In this document: in pieces, positions 43,484 through 53,788 of the stretch
How positions within the stretch are numbered: position 1 is the stretch's first letter
Layout: each line of letters begins with the position of its first letter
NCBI GenBank assembly: GCA_017430325.1
Contig: JAFRNE010000038.1
Coordinates: 1 to 64,000 of the forward strand
DNA length: 64,000 nt
Reading direction: 5' to 3'
Origin: Eubacterium sp.
GTDB lineage: Bacteria; Bacillota; Clostridia; Lachnospirales; Lachnospiraceae
Notes under the pieces: generated by a model
The model's input: the letters and a program-made list of their open reading frames with translations, nothing else
What the model was told of the DNA's origin: nothing
Database searches by the model: none
Program-made: the position numbers and the translations under genes

Positions 43484-44197
43484 TTACGTATTTACGCTGT
43501 TTTCTGCCATCATTTTCATCTTTTTCCTATATCCCGGCTTTCTGAAAAAGCCTGCGAAATAGCCGATTGCTATAACCGGTACCGCGCCAAGTATGTCAAG
43601 ACACGAATGCTGCTTTACAAAACAGATCGAGATCGTGATCATAATGGCTATAAAAAGTATGATCGGAAATGCTATCTTATTTGAGAATCTCTTGGATCTC
43701 CAGGCTCCGAACACAACTGCAAAGGCTCCGACAACATGATCCGAAGGACAAATACAGGTCGGATTATCCGCCGCATATATACGTTCCGTCAGCCAGGTGC
43801 AGAAATTATGTCTCGGCATCGGATCCGGCCACATGTTGTGACCTGTAGGAAACGCGAAATATATCACATTCGAAAGTGTAAAGGCAACAATGAAATATTT
43901 CATCGTCAACTTAAATACATCTGTCTCAAATAAGCATGCATATACCAGAAACAATATCCAGAACGGATACCAAAGCGCATAAAACAGTATAAAATACTCG
44001 TTAAAAGGTATGATATCATCCAGTTTACAGTGAACCTCATGGAAGTTTGAAAGCGCTCTTCTCTCTGCGATAAAGAATATTATCGTATGAAACAGGAAGA
44101 AAAGCGATAAGAATATATGTCTGTATTTAGGTTTAACAAGGTCCTTTATACTGTGAAAATCCCTAAAAAGAAAATCTTCTTTAAGCCCTTTTAACAT
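43484..44197 (-). CDS. PAP2-superfamily membrane phosphatase
   Basis: 237 residues with about six membrane helices. The family motifs appear as ICPSDHVVGAF (Ser/His) near 145 and ICFVKQHSCLDILGAVP (Lys, His, Asp) near 190, which fits a PAP2-type phosphatase or inositol-phosphoryl-transferase-like enzyme acting at the membrane. It overlaps acpP by 17 bases and ends the fakA-plsX-acpP set, so a role in lipid head-group or undecaprenyl-phosphate metabolism is likely but unproven. Confidence 0.8.
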   Translation of the reverse strand: MLKGLKEDFLFRDFHSIKDLVKPKYRHIFLSLFFLFHTIIFFIAERRALSNFHEVHCKLDDIIPFNEYFILFYALWYPFWILFLVYACLFETDVFKLTMKYFIVAFTLSNVIYFAFPTGHNMWPDPMPRHNFCTWLTERIYAADNPTCICPSDHVVGAFAVVFGAWRSKRFSNKIAFPIILFIAIMITISICFVKQHSCLDILGAVPVIAIGYFAGFFRKPGYRKKMKMMAENSVNT

Positions 44198-44423
44198 CGA
44201 TCTTCTGCCTCTCCAAGTAGTCTACGATATCCTGAACTGTCACAAATGATGTGAGCTTCTCGTCCGGTATAACGATGCCGTAATCTTCCTCAATAGTCAT
44301 AAGGAGCTGAAGCGTATCGATCGAATCCGCTCCGAGATCCTCTTTAAAACGTGACTCAGGAAGAACTGTCACGTTCTTAAGCTTAAGCTGTCTTATCAGC
44401 ACTTCTTTTACTTCTTCAAACAT
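44181..44423 (-). CDS. acpP: Acyl carrier protein
   Basis: 80 residues, acidic, four-helix ACP. The phosphopantetheine serine is Ser34 in DLGADSID (DSID rather than the usual DSLD). It carries acyl chains in fatty acid synthesis. It lies 12 bases after plsX and overlaps the PAP2 gene. Confidence 0.93.
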   Translation of the reverse strand: MFEEVKEVLIRQLKLKNVTVLPESRFKEDLGADSIDTLQLLMTIEEDYGIVIPDEKLTSFVTVQDIVDYLERQKIDVKRA

Positions 44424-44435
44424 ATTTTATCTCCT

Positions 44436-45500
44436 TCACTCTGTCTGGGCTCCTGAAACAGCCTCAGCAATCTTCTTATTCAGATTACCTTCGACCATCT
44501 TATAAGCCTGTTCAATACACTTTGCTACGGCAACCTTGTCACTGCTGCCATGTCCCTTAACAATAACCTTTTCCGAACCAAGCATTACGCTTCCACCATA
44601 TCTCTGGTAGTTCAGGAATTCCTTCTCTTCATTAAACATCTGCTTCATGAAGAGTGCTCCGACCTGATATTTCTTCTTTGAATAAATATCATCCTTTATC
44701 TTCTTAAGAAGTTCCAGCGCGGTCCCCTCAACCGATTTCACAAGAACATTTCCTGAGAATCCGTCACATACCACAAGATCAAAATCACCCGAAAGAAGTT
44801 CCCTTGCTTCCATATTACCGACGAAATTGATCTCCGGTGTTTCTTTGAGGAGCTTATAGGCTTCACGCCTTAAGTCATCGCCCTTTTCCTCTTCAACACC
44901 GATATTTAGAAGTCCGACTCTCGGGCTCTCTATTCCGAAAGCCGCCTCAAGATACTTACTTCCCATTATTGCAAACTGCTGCAGGAGGTCTGCCTTAATA
45001 TCAACATTTGCGCCGCTGTCGCAGACACCTATCACTCCACCCTTCATGGTCGGAAGGATCGGGCAGAATGCAGGTCTTCTGACACCGTCTATACGCGGAA
45101 TCCTGAGTGTTGCAGCCGCAACAAGAGCACCTGTGGCACCGTTGCTGACCATAGCCGATATGCTCTCATCCTCACGGAGCAGCTTTATCGAACGCATCAT
45201 TGAGCTGTCTTTCTTAAGTCTGATGGCATCTGTAGGCTTGTCATTACCGGTAATTATATCAGGTGCATGTACTATTTCAATCCTGCTTTTCAGATTATCT
45301 ATCAATGCAGGATTCTTATCATATTTATTTATCGAAGCCATGACTTTCTCAAAGGTTTCTTCAAGAACCTCTCCGATCTGGGTTTCATCCCCAGTAAATA
45401 TCACCGAAAGGTCTCTATGCTTTATAAGCTCTATTATGGCTCCTTCTATATTTGCCCAAGGGCTGTTATCGCCCCCAAGGGTATCAACTATTATTTTCAA
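44436..45500 (-). CDS. plsX: Phosphate acyltransferase PlsX
   Basis: 354 residues from TTG 45500, seven bases after GGAGG and giving the family start MKIIVDTLGGD. GATGALVAAATLRIPRIDGVRRPA and DGFSGNVLVKSVEGTA are typical. PlsX interconverts acyl-ACP and acyl-phosphate, the first step of phospholipid synthesis, and also accepts acyl-phosphate made by FakA. Adjacent to acpP. Confidence 0.95.
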   Translation of the reverse strand: MKIIVDTLGGDNSPWANIEGAIIELIKHRDLSVIFTGDETQIGEVLEETFEKVMASINKYDKNPALIDNLKSRIEIVHAPDIITGNDKPTDAIRLKKDSSMMRSIKLLREDESISAMVSNGATGALVAAATLRIPRIDGVRRPAFCPILPTMKGGVIGVCDSGANVDIKADLLQQFAIMGSKYLEAAFGIESPRVGLLNIGVEEEKGDDLRREAYKLLKETPEINFVGNMEARELLSGDFDLVVCDGFSGNVLVKSVEGTALELLKKIKDDIYSKKKYQVGALFMKQMFNEEKEFLNYQRYGGSVMLGSEKVIVKGHGSSDKVAVAKCIEQAYKMVEGNLNKKIAEAVSGAQTE

Positions 45501-45543
45501 GATAAAACCTCCTGAAATCACTTAGAAAAAGCCTCCTGACAGG

Positions 45544-46665
45544 TCAGGAAAGCTTCTTCAAATAGGCTCTTCTTCTCTTATGCTGTACAGCATTGAATCT
45601 CTTCCACTGGTTTCTTATCGAATGATTGTTGACCAGATTGAGGTTGGTCTCTGCATATTCGATACCATCCTCACGAAGCATTCTTACAAGTTCGCAGGCT
45701 ATCATCGCATTTACACCCTTATTCTGATATTCAGGTGAAACCGCGATAAGTCCCAGATCAAGTATCTTAGGATGCTTTATAGCCTTAAGCAGTCTCTTAA
45801 GTGCAAGCGGTGTCAGATGTCCGTAAGACTTCTGAACTGCTTTCGATAATGATGGGAAGCAAAGTCCCAGCGCAACCACATTATTATTCTCATCAAGGAC
45901 AACGCCGCAATGCTTAAGGTCGATCACCAGCTTAAAGTTGGAAATAAGCATCTTCTTCATTCCATCCGTAAAAGGAACGGTGCCGTAAATATCCTTATAG
46001 GTCTCATCAAGCAGTTCAAAGAACGAATCAGCGTATCTGTCAATGAAATCATTAACCGAATCAGCTTCGCCGTAATGCAGATTGTAACGCTTCATGATAA
46101 AATCGGCCATCTTCTGCATAGAATTATCACTATCTTCCGGCGCGTAGATCTTACTCTCTACCCATTCAACCTCCATCTCATAGCCGCAGCTCTTTATAAG
46201 CTCTTCGTAATAATCATAATTATACTGCTCTTCAAAGGTTGAAAGCTCGTCAAAGCCTTCTACAAGAAGTCCCTCTCTCTCGAGATCAGAGAATCCGAGA
46301 GGTCCGCAGACCATATCCATTCCCTTGGATCTTCCCCACTTCTCAACCGCATCGAAAAGCGCCTTGGCAACCTTCTTGTCATTGATAGAGTCAAAACGTG
46401 TGAATCTGATCCTGTTCTCACCGGTCTTCTCATTACTTGCCTTCTGAAGTATGCCGGAAATACGTCCTGCTATCTTGCCGTTCTTATATGCATTGAAATA
46501 TACCGCCTCACTGGTATCGTAATACACATAATTCTTCTTGAATATCTTCTTCTCATCACCGTAAAGAGGTGGTACGAAATAAGGATTACCCTTATATAAC
46601 CTGAGTGGAAAATCCAAAAATTCCTTTTTTTCTTTTCTTGTTTTTACTTCCCTTACTTCGATCAT
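45544..46665 (-). CDS. GNAT-type acyltransferase (N-acyltransferase) family protein
   Basis: 373 residues from ATG 46665, after AGGGAG. The C-terminal part has GLIAVSPEYQNKGVNAMIACELVRML, the acetyl-CoA-binding motif of GNAT enzymes, followed by LVNNHSIRNQWKRF. The N-terminal region (FPLRLYKGNPYFVPPL) is characteristic of a two-domain GNAT subfamily found near lipid genes. Substrate unknown. It lies between degV and plsX. Confidence 0.75.
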   Translation of the reverse strand: MIEVREVKTRKEKKEFLDFPLRLYKGNPYFVPPLYGDEKKIFKKNYVYYDTSEAVYFNAYKNGKIAGRISGILQKASNEKTGENRIRFTRFDSINDKKVAKALFDAVEKWGRSKGMDMVCGPLGFSDLEREGLLVEGFDELSTFEEQYNYDYYEELIKSCGYEMEVEWVESKIYAPEDSDNSMQKMADFIMKRYNLHYGEADSVNDFIDRYADSFFELLDETYKDIYGTVPFTDGMKKMLISNFKLVIDLKHCGVVLDENNNVVALGLCFPSLSKAVQKSYGHLTPLALKRLLKAIKHPKILDLGLIAVSPEYQNKGVNAMIACELVRMLREDGIEYAETNLNLVNNHSIRNQWKRFNAVQHKRRRAYLKKLS

Positions 46666-46746
46666 CAACTAACTCCCTCTTTTTCATCATAATGTTTCGG
46701 AGCAAAAAATACTCCGGATCACTATATGTAATATATCTATTAATAT

Positions 46747-47616
46747 TTATCTATGCTTCGCATGGAAGCTTACACCAACTGTATTTGGTCCGCAGTGGCT
46801 TCCTGCCGTTGGATTTACATTTGTTATCTCAATCCTGAGGTCCTCTCCGAATCTGTTCTTCAGAAGATCCGCAAGCTCCTCAGCAAGATAAGGCGCATCA
46901 GCATGGGCAACGATGACTCTGTGATCCTTAACGTCCTCACCGAGTTCCTCAACATAGCCCACAAGTCTCTCAACAGCCTTGCTCCTGCCCTTTTCCTTGC
47001 CTATACTTACCATCTTGCCTTCTTCATTCATATAGATGATAGGCCTGATACCAAGCAGCGTTCCCATGGTTCCCGCTATTCCGGAAACACGTCCGCTGTG
47101 CTTGAAGAACTTCAGATCGTCCGCAAAGAAATACACTGCAAACTTATCAACCTCAGTCTTCGACCACTCCATGATCTCATCAACCGATTTGCCGACTTTG
47201 AAGAGATCACCTATTTCTTTAACTATATTTAAGCTTCCGATAGTGATTCCCTTGGTATCTATCTCATATATCGTTCTGAAAGGATATCTTTCCTTAAGCT
47301 CAAGTATTGCCTGATCCATCGCATTAAAGGTTGCTGACATAGCTCTCGAAAAGTGAACGTAGAGTATATCATTTCCATCCTTGATAAATGGCTCAAAATA
47401 CTGAACATATCTGTCCTTGCTGATAGCACTTGTATTTGGAAGTACACCATTACGAAGCTTCTCATAGAAAGCATGCGCATCAAAGCTGTCAAAATCCTCG
47501 TAAGGATAAACAGTATCGCTGTCAATGCTGTACGGCATACTTATAAGCTTATAACCGTATTCAGCCGCCTCCTCCGGAGTGATATCCGTATCCGTATCTG
47601 TAAATAAAACTAACAT
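46747..47616 (-). CDS. DegV family fatty-acid-binding protein (FakB-like)
   Basis: 289 residues from ATG 47616, eight bases after GGAGG. DegV family layout with LVLFTDTDTDITPE at the N-terminus, NTSAISKDRYVQYFEPF and ILYVHFSRAMSATFNAM; a His/Arg pocket binds the fatty acid carboxyl. In Staphylococcus and Streptococcus such proteins (FakB) present the fatty acid to kinase FakA. The DAK2 kinase gene is immediately upstream. Confidence 0.9.
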   Translation of the reverse strand: MLVLFTDTDTDITPEEAAEYGYKLISMPYSIDSDTVYPYEDFDSFDAHAFYEKLRNGVLPNTSAISKDRYVQYFEPFIKDGNDILYVHFSRAMSATFNAMDQAILELKERYPFRTIYEIDTKGITIGSLNIVKEIGDLFKVGKSVDEIMEWSKTEVDKFAVYFFADDLKFFKHSGRVSGIAGTMGTLLGIRPIIYMNEEGKMVSIGKEKGRSKAVERLVGYVEELGEDVKDHRVIVAHADAPYLAEELADLLKNRFGEDLRIEITNVNPTAGSHCGPNTVGVSFHAKHR

Positions 47617-47734
47617 CCCATGTGCCTCCATGTCATATAAAATACCCCAGTTTCCGATCATAGACCGTCACTCGATATATTATACCACAGATTTTTTCAA
47701 AACGCTTTAAAAACATTAATAAAATCTTAATTTA

Positions 47735-49426
47735 TCACATGAGAACGAGCATATAATCGAATACCGGCTGTTTACCATCGATCATGACAAACTCAGTCCT
47801 CTTATATTCACCGGCCAGCTTGTTCTTCAGCATATCAGCTTCTTCCTGCGTAGCATCCTTACCGGCAATAAGGATCGCCACATCATAACTTCCACAGTTA
47901 AGATCCCTGGCAAGTCCAAGAACTGCTTCGTCTCTGTTTTCGGTATCAAGATAGATCTTATCTCCCACAAAACCGATGTAATCACCTTCTCTGACAGCCA
48001 CGCCATCCATACTTGTTTCCCTGTTAGCCTTAGAAACAACACCTGTAACTACAGAAGCCGCAGAGCTTTTAATATCACCGATTATCCTGTCAACATCATC
48101 CGATGAAGTGTCCAGCATGGAAATCGCCGCATAACCTTCACCGATGGTCTTGGTATCGATAACTCTGATGTCCGAAGCCTTATACAGCTCCGCCGCCTGA
48201 CAAGCCGTCAGGTATATATTACTGTTATTGGCAAATACAAATATAGTATCCGCATTTACCTCGTCAAAACTCTTTATAAAGTCCTCTGCTGCAGGATTCA
48301 TGCTCTGACCACCGTCAACCACCGCATCACAGCCCAGGGATATGAAGAACTCCTTGATGCCTTCGCCGGCAGCTACGCTGACGATACCGTATTTCTTGCG
48401 AACCTTTTTCCTGAAACCGTTACCTGAATTACCGCCTGTGGAAGCTTCCGAAGAAATCTCCTCCTGCACCTTCTTTTCTACGGACTCGTGGTGCTGCAGA
48501 GTCATATTTTCGATCTTAATAGTAAGAAATTCACCGTATTTCTGGCAGTGATTAAGTATCTCGCCAGGTGTCTTTGTATGAACATGAACCTTAACTATCG
48601 AATCATCGCGGAAGGCAACAACCGAATCGCCCACGCTGTTCAGATACTCAATAAGTTCATTCAGATCAAACTTATCCTTATCCACCTTGCTCTTCTGAAG
48701 TCTGAGGAGAAACTCAGTACAATAGCCGAAGGTGAGCTCTGTATCTTCGGTAAAGAGTGAAATATCAACTTTTTTCTTCTGTCCTGAGATCATTTGCTCC
48801 ACCGAAGAAAGTGTTTCACCCGAAAGTGCTTTTCTCATTCCCTCAACTATATAGATGAAGCCGGCCCCACCGCTGTCAACAACTCCTGACTCCTTAAGGA
48901 CGGCCAGAAGCTCCGGTGTACGCTCAAGTGATGAATGTAATTCAAGCAGAAAATCATCAAAGAAATCCTCGAAGCTGCTGTCCTCCTTTACCCTCTCGGA
49001 CGCATAACGAACTGCATCTTTATATACAGTAAGAATAGTTCCCTCAACTGGCATTGAAACCGCTCTGTAAGCTTCCTCAACACCGGATTTAAAGGCTTCC
49101 GAAAGACCTCTAACATCAGTCTGTTCGCAGCCCTCAAGACCATGTGATATTCCCGCAAATATACGTGAAAGTATAACTCCGGAATTACCTCTTGCCCCCA
49201 GCAGCATTCCCTTTGCAGCACTTGCAGCAACCTCATCAAGAGACGAATTGTCATATGACATGACCTCGGTATTTCCCGAATCGATAGTCATAAACATATT
49301 ATCACCTGTATCGCCGTCCGGAATAGGGAAAACATTGAGATCATTGACCTCTTCCCTCTTCTCTCCAAGCATGGCAGCACCGCTGCGGAGCATGCTGGCA
49401 AATGTATTACCATTCAATACTTCCAT
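47735..49426 (-). CDS. fakA: Fatty acid kinase FakA (DAK2-domain, DegV-like C-terminus)
   Basis: 563 residues from ATG 49426 with GAGG nine bases upstream. The N-terminal DAK2/DhaL nucleotide domain has NVFPIPDGDTGDNMFMT (three Mg-binding Asp, 37-42) and GARGNSGVILSRIF near 80; a middle domain and a C-terminal FakB-interacting domain follow (YloV type). It phosphorylates fatty acids bound to FakB. Heads the lipid operon through degV and plsX. Confidence 0.92.
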   Translation of the reverse strand: MEVLNGNTFASMLRSGAAMLGEKREEVNDLNVFPIPDGDTGDNMFMTIDSGNTEVMSYDNSSLDEVAASAAKGMLLGARGNSGVILSRIFAGISHGLEGCEQTDVRGLSEAFKSGVEEAYRAVSMPVEGTILTVYKDAVRYASERVKEDSSFEDFFDDFLLELHSSLERTPELLAVLKESGVVDSGGAGFIYIVEGMRKALSGETLSSVEQMISGQKKKVDISLFTEDTELTFGYCTEFLLRLQKSKVDKDKFDLNELIEYLNSVGDSVVAFRDDSIVKVHVHTKTPGEILNHCQKYGEFLTIKIENMTLQHHESVEKKVQEEISSEASTGGNSGNGFRKKVRKKYGIVSVAAGEGIKEFFISLGCDAVVDGGQSMNPAAEDFIKSFDEVNADTIFVFANNSNIYLTACQAAELYKASDIRVIDTKTIGEGYAAISMLDTSSDDVDRIIGDIKSSAASVVTGVVSKANRETSMDGVAVREGDYIGFVGDKIYLDTENRDEAVLGLARDLNCGSYDVAILIAGKDATQEEADMLKNKLAGEYKRTEFVMIDGKQPVFDYMLVLM

Positions 49427-49616
49427 ATCAGAAAACCTCACAAATCAGATAAAAATCCCCCGAAAAATATTATATTTTACGATATATGTGAATGCAATAA
49501 TATTTTGGTCGCTGCTGTGCCACACTTTTATTAATCTGTCCAATTTTTAATATTATTTTTTTACATTTTTATCTTATTGTCTATACTCCGTATCTGACCG
49601 AGCAAAAAAATAAGAT

Positions 49617-49654
49617 GAACAAAAGGAAAAGTCCCCCATTACGGAGGACTTTCC
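49617..49654 (-). terminator. Terminator after the giant gene
   Basis: GGAAAGTCCTCC pairs with GGGGGACTTTTCC around five bases and is followed on the minus strand by TTTTGTTC. It lies 16 bases beyond the stop. Confidence 0.85.
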
Positions 49655-49669
49655 ATCATAAGCCTCAGG

Positions 49670-52600
49670 CTACCTTCTGTAAATCTCCGGTCTCCTGTTC
49701 ATCTGTTTCATATTATCCTGGAATATTTTCTGTTCCTGAGAAACTCTGTTCTTATACTCCTTCTGTATCTCATTGCTATTAAGAGGCTCCTTATTATGTA
49801 TCATTTCAAGCATTCTGTCCGGTGACAGGCGAACCTTATCAACCAGCTTCAGGTATTCATTTTCAGGAACATCATACAACTTATGTGTATTTACATAGTC
49901 CCTCATCATCTTCTTAACCTTGAATCTCATCTCGGGGCGTTTCATATCTTCAAAGTTTTCATTAACTTTCAGATGCTTCTGCTCTGATTTCTTAACTGCG
50001 GGCTCAATGATGCTTCTTTTAACTGTAAGATCACTGTCTTCGAGTTTTTCCTTGATAACCTTAAGACCGTCTATTTCCTTCTGCAGCTTTGGCTTATCCT
50101 TCTTGTTAGCAGCCTCCTTTGCAGTCTCCAGACTGTTTATCCTCTCAGTCATCACGTCCTTAAGAGCCTTGTCAAACTCATATCTCTTTTTATTAAAATC
50201 ATCATATACCTTATCTCTGAGCTCAGTCTTCTTTTTCTTCAGGTTGTCCTGAGCTTTTTTCAGAGCCTTCTGGACTTTATTCACGATCTTCTTGTCAGGA
50301 TCATTTTTCTTATCCTTATAATCCTGCTCTGCATTTCTCAGAGCCTCGATCAGCGCCTCAGGCACCTTACGTTCTATTCCCTTAAGCTCTTCCTTAAAGG
50401 TAGTCTGGGCATTCTTAAGGTCAGCTTCCAGCTTTGTTACTTTAGCAAGCATCTCTCTGTTCTTTGAATAAAACGCTTTATACTCCTTAAGTTCTCTTTT
50501 GCTGATATTATACTGCTCGATCTTAGACTTTTCAGAAATCTTATCGATTTCCTTCAGGTGTTCCGGATTATTGTCCAGCTCCCATCTTTGCTCCTCAAAT
50601 ACATGCAGGAAATACCTTTCCAGAAGTATTTCCGAATACTTTTCCATTCTCTGCTCTTTACTCCATGGATATGAGTCAATAGCCTTCATATTAGGATTAT
50701 CGTTTGTAGCCATCTTATTATAGCTTTCATTCCTGCGACATATCTTGCCGCGGAAGGTCATAAGATCTATGCTGCTAACATCAGACATCTTGAGTCCGTC
50801 CTTGATAGCCAGACTCTTAAGCTCCGGATCTCGCTCCATCATTGCATTCATTCTCTGGCAGAGTTCACCCATAGCTTCAAAGCAACCGGCCTCCGTACCC
50901 TTGCTGAACCTGAAATCATTAACCATATTTGTTATGCCTTCTTTTATCAGATGAGCAAGAGGCTTCTTATCACCGTTCTTATATGATGTAAGTGCCTTGG
51001 CTGCCATCTGACGAGAAAACTCGAGTCCCTCAAGTTTTGACATAGGTTCACCTTTTACCGATGAAGCAATATTTGTTACAAAATACAGACTGTTCTCCTC
51101 ATAAGTCAAAGATGATTTATATGAGTTGAAGGTTTCTCTCGTAGTAGAAGCCGCTGCGGCTATAGCTATAAAGTCCTTATTTGACAGCTTGTCGATAGGA
51201 TCATCCGAGCCGATAGCCATGAAGGTATTGTCGATTCTCGTAAGCTTGCCGAATTCAGAAACCTTCTTTCCGTTAATCCTCTCTTCGTTGATCGCATGCT
51301 CTGACAGATTGGACTTGTCAGGTCTCATGCCAAATACATCTTCAAGATCACTGAAGAACTTGCTGTTTCTCGGATCGATATCTGTAGCATTCTTATAGGT
51401 TGCTTCCTGGCGCATCTTGTTGGTAATGCCCAGAGTTTTGTCAGAAAGCAGATTCTTACGGAATTCGCTTATCGTCTGCTTCTTCATCTGATTCTCATAA
51501 TTAAACTCGTTCGGCCCCTTCTTCTTTTCATCAAGTGAATTCCTTATCGAATATAGCTTTTCAAGGATATCAATAGTACTCTTAAGCTTTGGCTGTTCAT
51601 TAATCTGCTTCGTAGACGCATTCTTTCTGGTCGGATCCTCTATAAACTGATTATTCTTATAGTTAAGATATGACTCGATGCATTCTATGGTATTTGTAAG
51701 TGACTCAGATGTACTCTGATTCAGCTCTGCAGGAACCTTCTGTCCGTTTTTTATGCTCTGCGCCATCTCATCAACATTACTCTTCAGGCTATCAAGATAG
51801 TTACGGATGCTGTTTGAATAGCCGGATTTTGTCAATATCCACTTCGGGTCTACTCTCTTAAACTCATCAAACATCGCATTCACTTCAGTTTTGATTTCAT
51901 CAAGAGAATAATGACCATCATTAACAGCAGCGGGAGCCTCAGCCGGTGCCTCAGGCGCCGCTTCTATCGCTGCCGCCTCTTTATTTCTGTCAATACCAAT
52001 GACAGCTTTATCATTATCGATAAGCCTCTGCTCCTCGGCAGCATCTCTTCTCTCTGCCATCCTCTTAAGATGATCGATCTTCAGCTGTTTAGGAAGGTAT
52101 ACCCGTTCAACCTTAACTATTCCTCCATCCGTAAAGGCTGCTTTAGGATCAGCACTTTCCTTACCTGCATAGCGCTGTATCAGATTTCCTGTCTTATGAA
52201 TGTCCGTAAGATTTGCATCTGCCTGATTCTGCACTTCCTCCGGTGGAAGGATCACATTTCCGTTTTCATCAACCGATGTATACTCACTTGGAACGCCGTA
52301 AAGCTTCTTTCCGTCCTGTGAAAGCTTGATATCGGATATCCATGTTAGCGTTACAGGAAGTCTCTCATAGGTTTTTAACTTCGTGAAGTTGGTTTTCACA
52401 AAATCCTTAAGCGACATAGTATGAGTCTTATCAGGGTCCTTTCCGCCGAGATTTGCAGATTCCTTATATCTGATCATATCGCCCTTAAGGCCTGTCACTG
52501 TGATATAGTGTCCCGGAAGAAGGAGTGCAACAGGCGACTTCTCGTTTCCGATCGCATTCTTTATCTGCTTCTTCAGGAAATCCACCGTATTGTTTATATA

Positions 52601-53788
52601 CTGCTCAACAGTATATCCGGCCTTCTCAGCCTCTTCATCATAAGGATAGACCTGAGTTTCATGCAGCATACTGTTAGGCGCAAAGGCAAGCACAGAGTCA
52701 GCTTTATCCAGAAGGTTGCTGCTCGTATCAATATTGTAGCTCTGATACATCTCCGGTGAAATATTATCATTGTCAGTAAGATTCGGTCTGTAGGCTCTGA
52801 TATCCTCCTGAGTTATATTCTTCACTCCGCGGCTCTGAAGCAGCATCTGACCGGCACAGGACCAGCAGCCGTTAGCACTTGACTGGAATGCAGGCTGAGA
52901 CACCTTGATCTCGATATCATCCTCACCCCCAATGATCACCTCCGGCTTATCACCGTACTCACTTCCGGCCTCAGACTTAACCTTCGCCTCATCGTCGATG
53001 GCCTTCATCTTCCCGGCTATCTCCATATGCTTTCTAAGCATTAATTGCTCCGGATAGGTTATCTTCTGTCCGGCCTCTGAATTAAGATATGTCTCAATAT
53101 CAGCTGCACTACCTGTATTCAGGATCTTAGGAGGAATATCCGAATTCACACCCGAATATTCATAATATCTCGGATTACTCTCAATAACTGCCTTGTATTC
53201 AGCCAGAAGCTGTTCCTTCGGCTTATTTATAAAGGACTTTATAACACTCTTCTCAGAGGCGTTCTTTCCTTCAAATATCTTCGAATACTCGAAAAAGCTT
53301 ACGCCCTTATCAAGCTTCTTCACATAGTCTATCTCGTAAGCCTTACCGGTATGCTTATAGATGGCCTGAGGCAAAGATAGATTCCCTTTCAGTTCGATTC
53401 TGGAGAGTAATTCATGATCGGACCTCATAATATTATATGCGGTATCAAAGATTTTTGCGTTCTTCGCAGTTATCATTTTCGAATTTATGAGTTCCTGCTT
53501 TGTATTCTGCAGATAAAGAGCCAGCTCATTCGAACTATCCTGAAGCGCCTTCAGATTCTGCTTCGAAAGTGCCGGGTATTTTCCATTACTCCTGGGAGTG
53601 TATAAAAGCCTTATATTCTTCTGATAATTGTCCATTAGCCCCTTCAGAAGAAGCATACTTGTCGAAAGAACCTCACTGGCCGGATTTCTCTGACCAAGTT
53701 TTGCTATAGTCGATTTAAAATAACTGATTATATTCGCCGATGCCTCCGGCATCTTATCAACTGATTCAAGTTTTGCAAATTGTTTCAT
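49670..53788 (-). CDS. Giant protein with a papain-like cysteine protease-type domain
   Basis: 1372 residues from ATG 53788, eight bases after GGAGG. No signal peptide or membrane helix is seen. Residues 1-280 are helical and unrecognised. Residues 298-430 resemble C39/C70-type papain-fold peptidases: Gln302 (oxyanion), Cys308 in NGCWSC, and His427 in PGHYITVTG, with Asn446 or Asp451 as possible third members. A Glu/Ala/Pro linker (605-622) follows, then helical segments (640-1080) and a long coiled coil (about 1090-1260). It stands alone with its own promoter and terminator. It may be a secreted effector or large cytoplasmic protease; the family is unknown to me. Confidence 0.75.
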   Translation of the reverse strand: MKQFAKLESVDKMPEASANIISYFKSTIAKLGQRNPASEVLSTSMLLLKGLMDNYQKNIRLLYTPRSNGKYPALSKQNLKALQDSSNELALYLQNTKQELINSKMITAKNAKIFDTAYNIMRSDHELLSRIELKGNLSLPQAIYKHTGKAYEIDYVKKLDKGVSFFEYSKIFEGKNASEKSVIKSFINKPKEQLLAEYKAVIESNPRYYEYSGVNSDIPPKILNTGSAADIETYLNSEAGQKITYPEQLMLRKHMEIAGKMKAIDDEAKVKSEAGSEYGDKPEVIIGGEDDIEIKVSQPAFQSSANGCWSCAGQMLLQSRGVKNITQEDIRAYRPNLTDNDNISPEMYQSYNIDTSSNLLDKADSVLAFAPNSMLHETQVYPYDEEAEKAGYTVEQYINNTVDFLKKQIKNAIGNEKSPVALLLPGHYITVTGLKGDMIRYKESANLGGKDPDKTHTMSLKDFVKTNFTKLKTYERLPVTLTWISDIKLSQDGKKLYGVPSEYTSVDENGNVILPPEEVQNQADANLTDIHKTGNLIQRYAGKESADPKAAFTDGGIVKVERVYLPKQLKIDHLKRMAERRDAAEEQRLIDNDKAVIGIDRNKEAAAIEAAPEAPAEAPAAVNDGHYSLDEIKTEVNAMFDEFKRVDPKWILTKSGYSNSIRNYLDSLKSNVDEMAQSIKNGQKVPAELNQSTSESLTNTIECIESYLNYKNNQFIEDPTRKNASTKQINEQPKLKSTIDILEKLYSIRNSLDEKKKGPNEFNYENQMKKQTISEFRKNLLSDKTLGITNKMRQEATYKNATDIDPRNSKFFSDLEDVFGMRPDKSNLSEHAINEERINGKKVSEFGKLTRIDNTFMAIGSDDPIDKLSNKDFIAIAAAASTTRETFNSYKSSLTYEENSLYFVTNIASSVKGEPMSKLEGLEFSRQMAAKALTSYKNGDKKPLAHLIKEGITNMVNDFRFSKGTEAGCFEAMGELCQRMNAMMERDPELKSLAIKDGLKMSDVSSIDLMTFRGKICRRNESYNKMATNDNPNMKAIDSYPWSKEQRMEKYSEILLERYFLHVFEEQRWELDNNPEHLKEIDKISEKSKIEQYNISKRELKEYKAFYSKNREMLAKVTKLEADLKNAQTTFKEELKGIERKVPEALIEALRNAEQDYKDKKNDPDKKIVNKVQKALKKAQDNLKKKKTELRDKVYDDFNKKRYEFDKALKDVMTERINSLETAKEAANKKDKPKLQKEIDGLKVIKEKLEDSDLTVKRSIIEPAVKKSEQKHLKVNENFEDMKRPEMRFKVKKMMRDYVNTHKLYDVPENEYLKLVDKVRLSPDRMLEMIHNKEPLNSNEIQKEYKNRVSQEQKIFQDNMKQMNRRPEIYRR

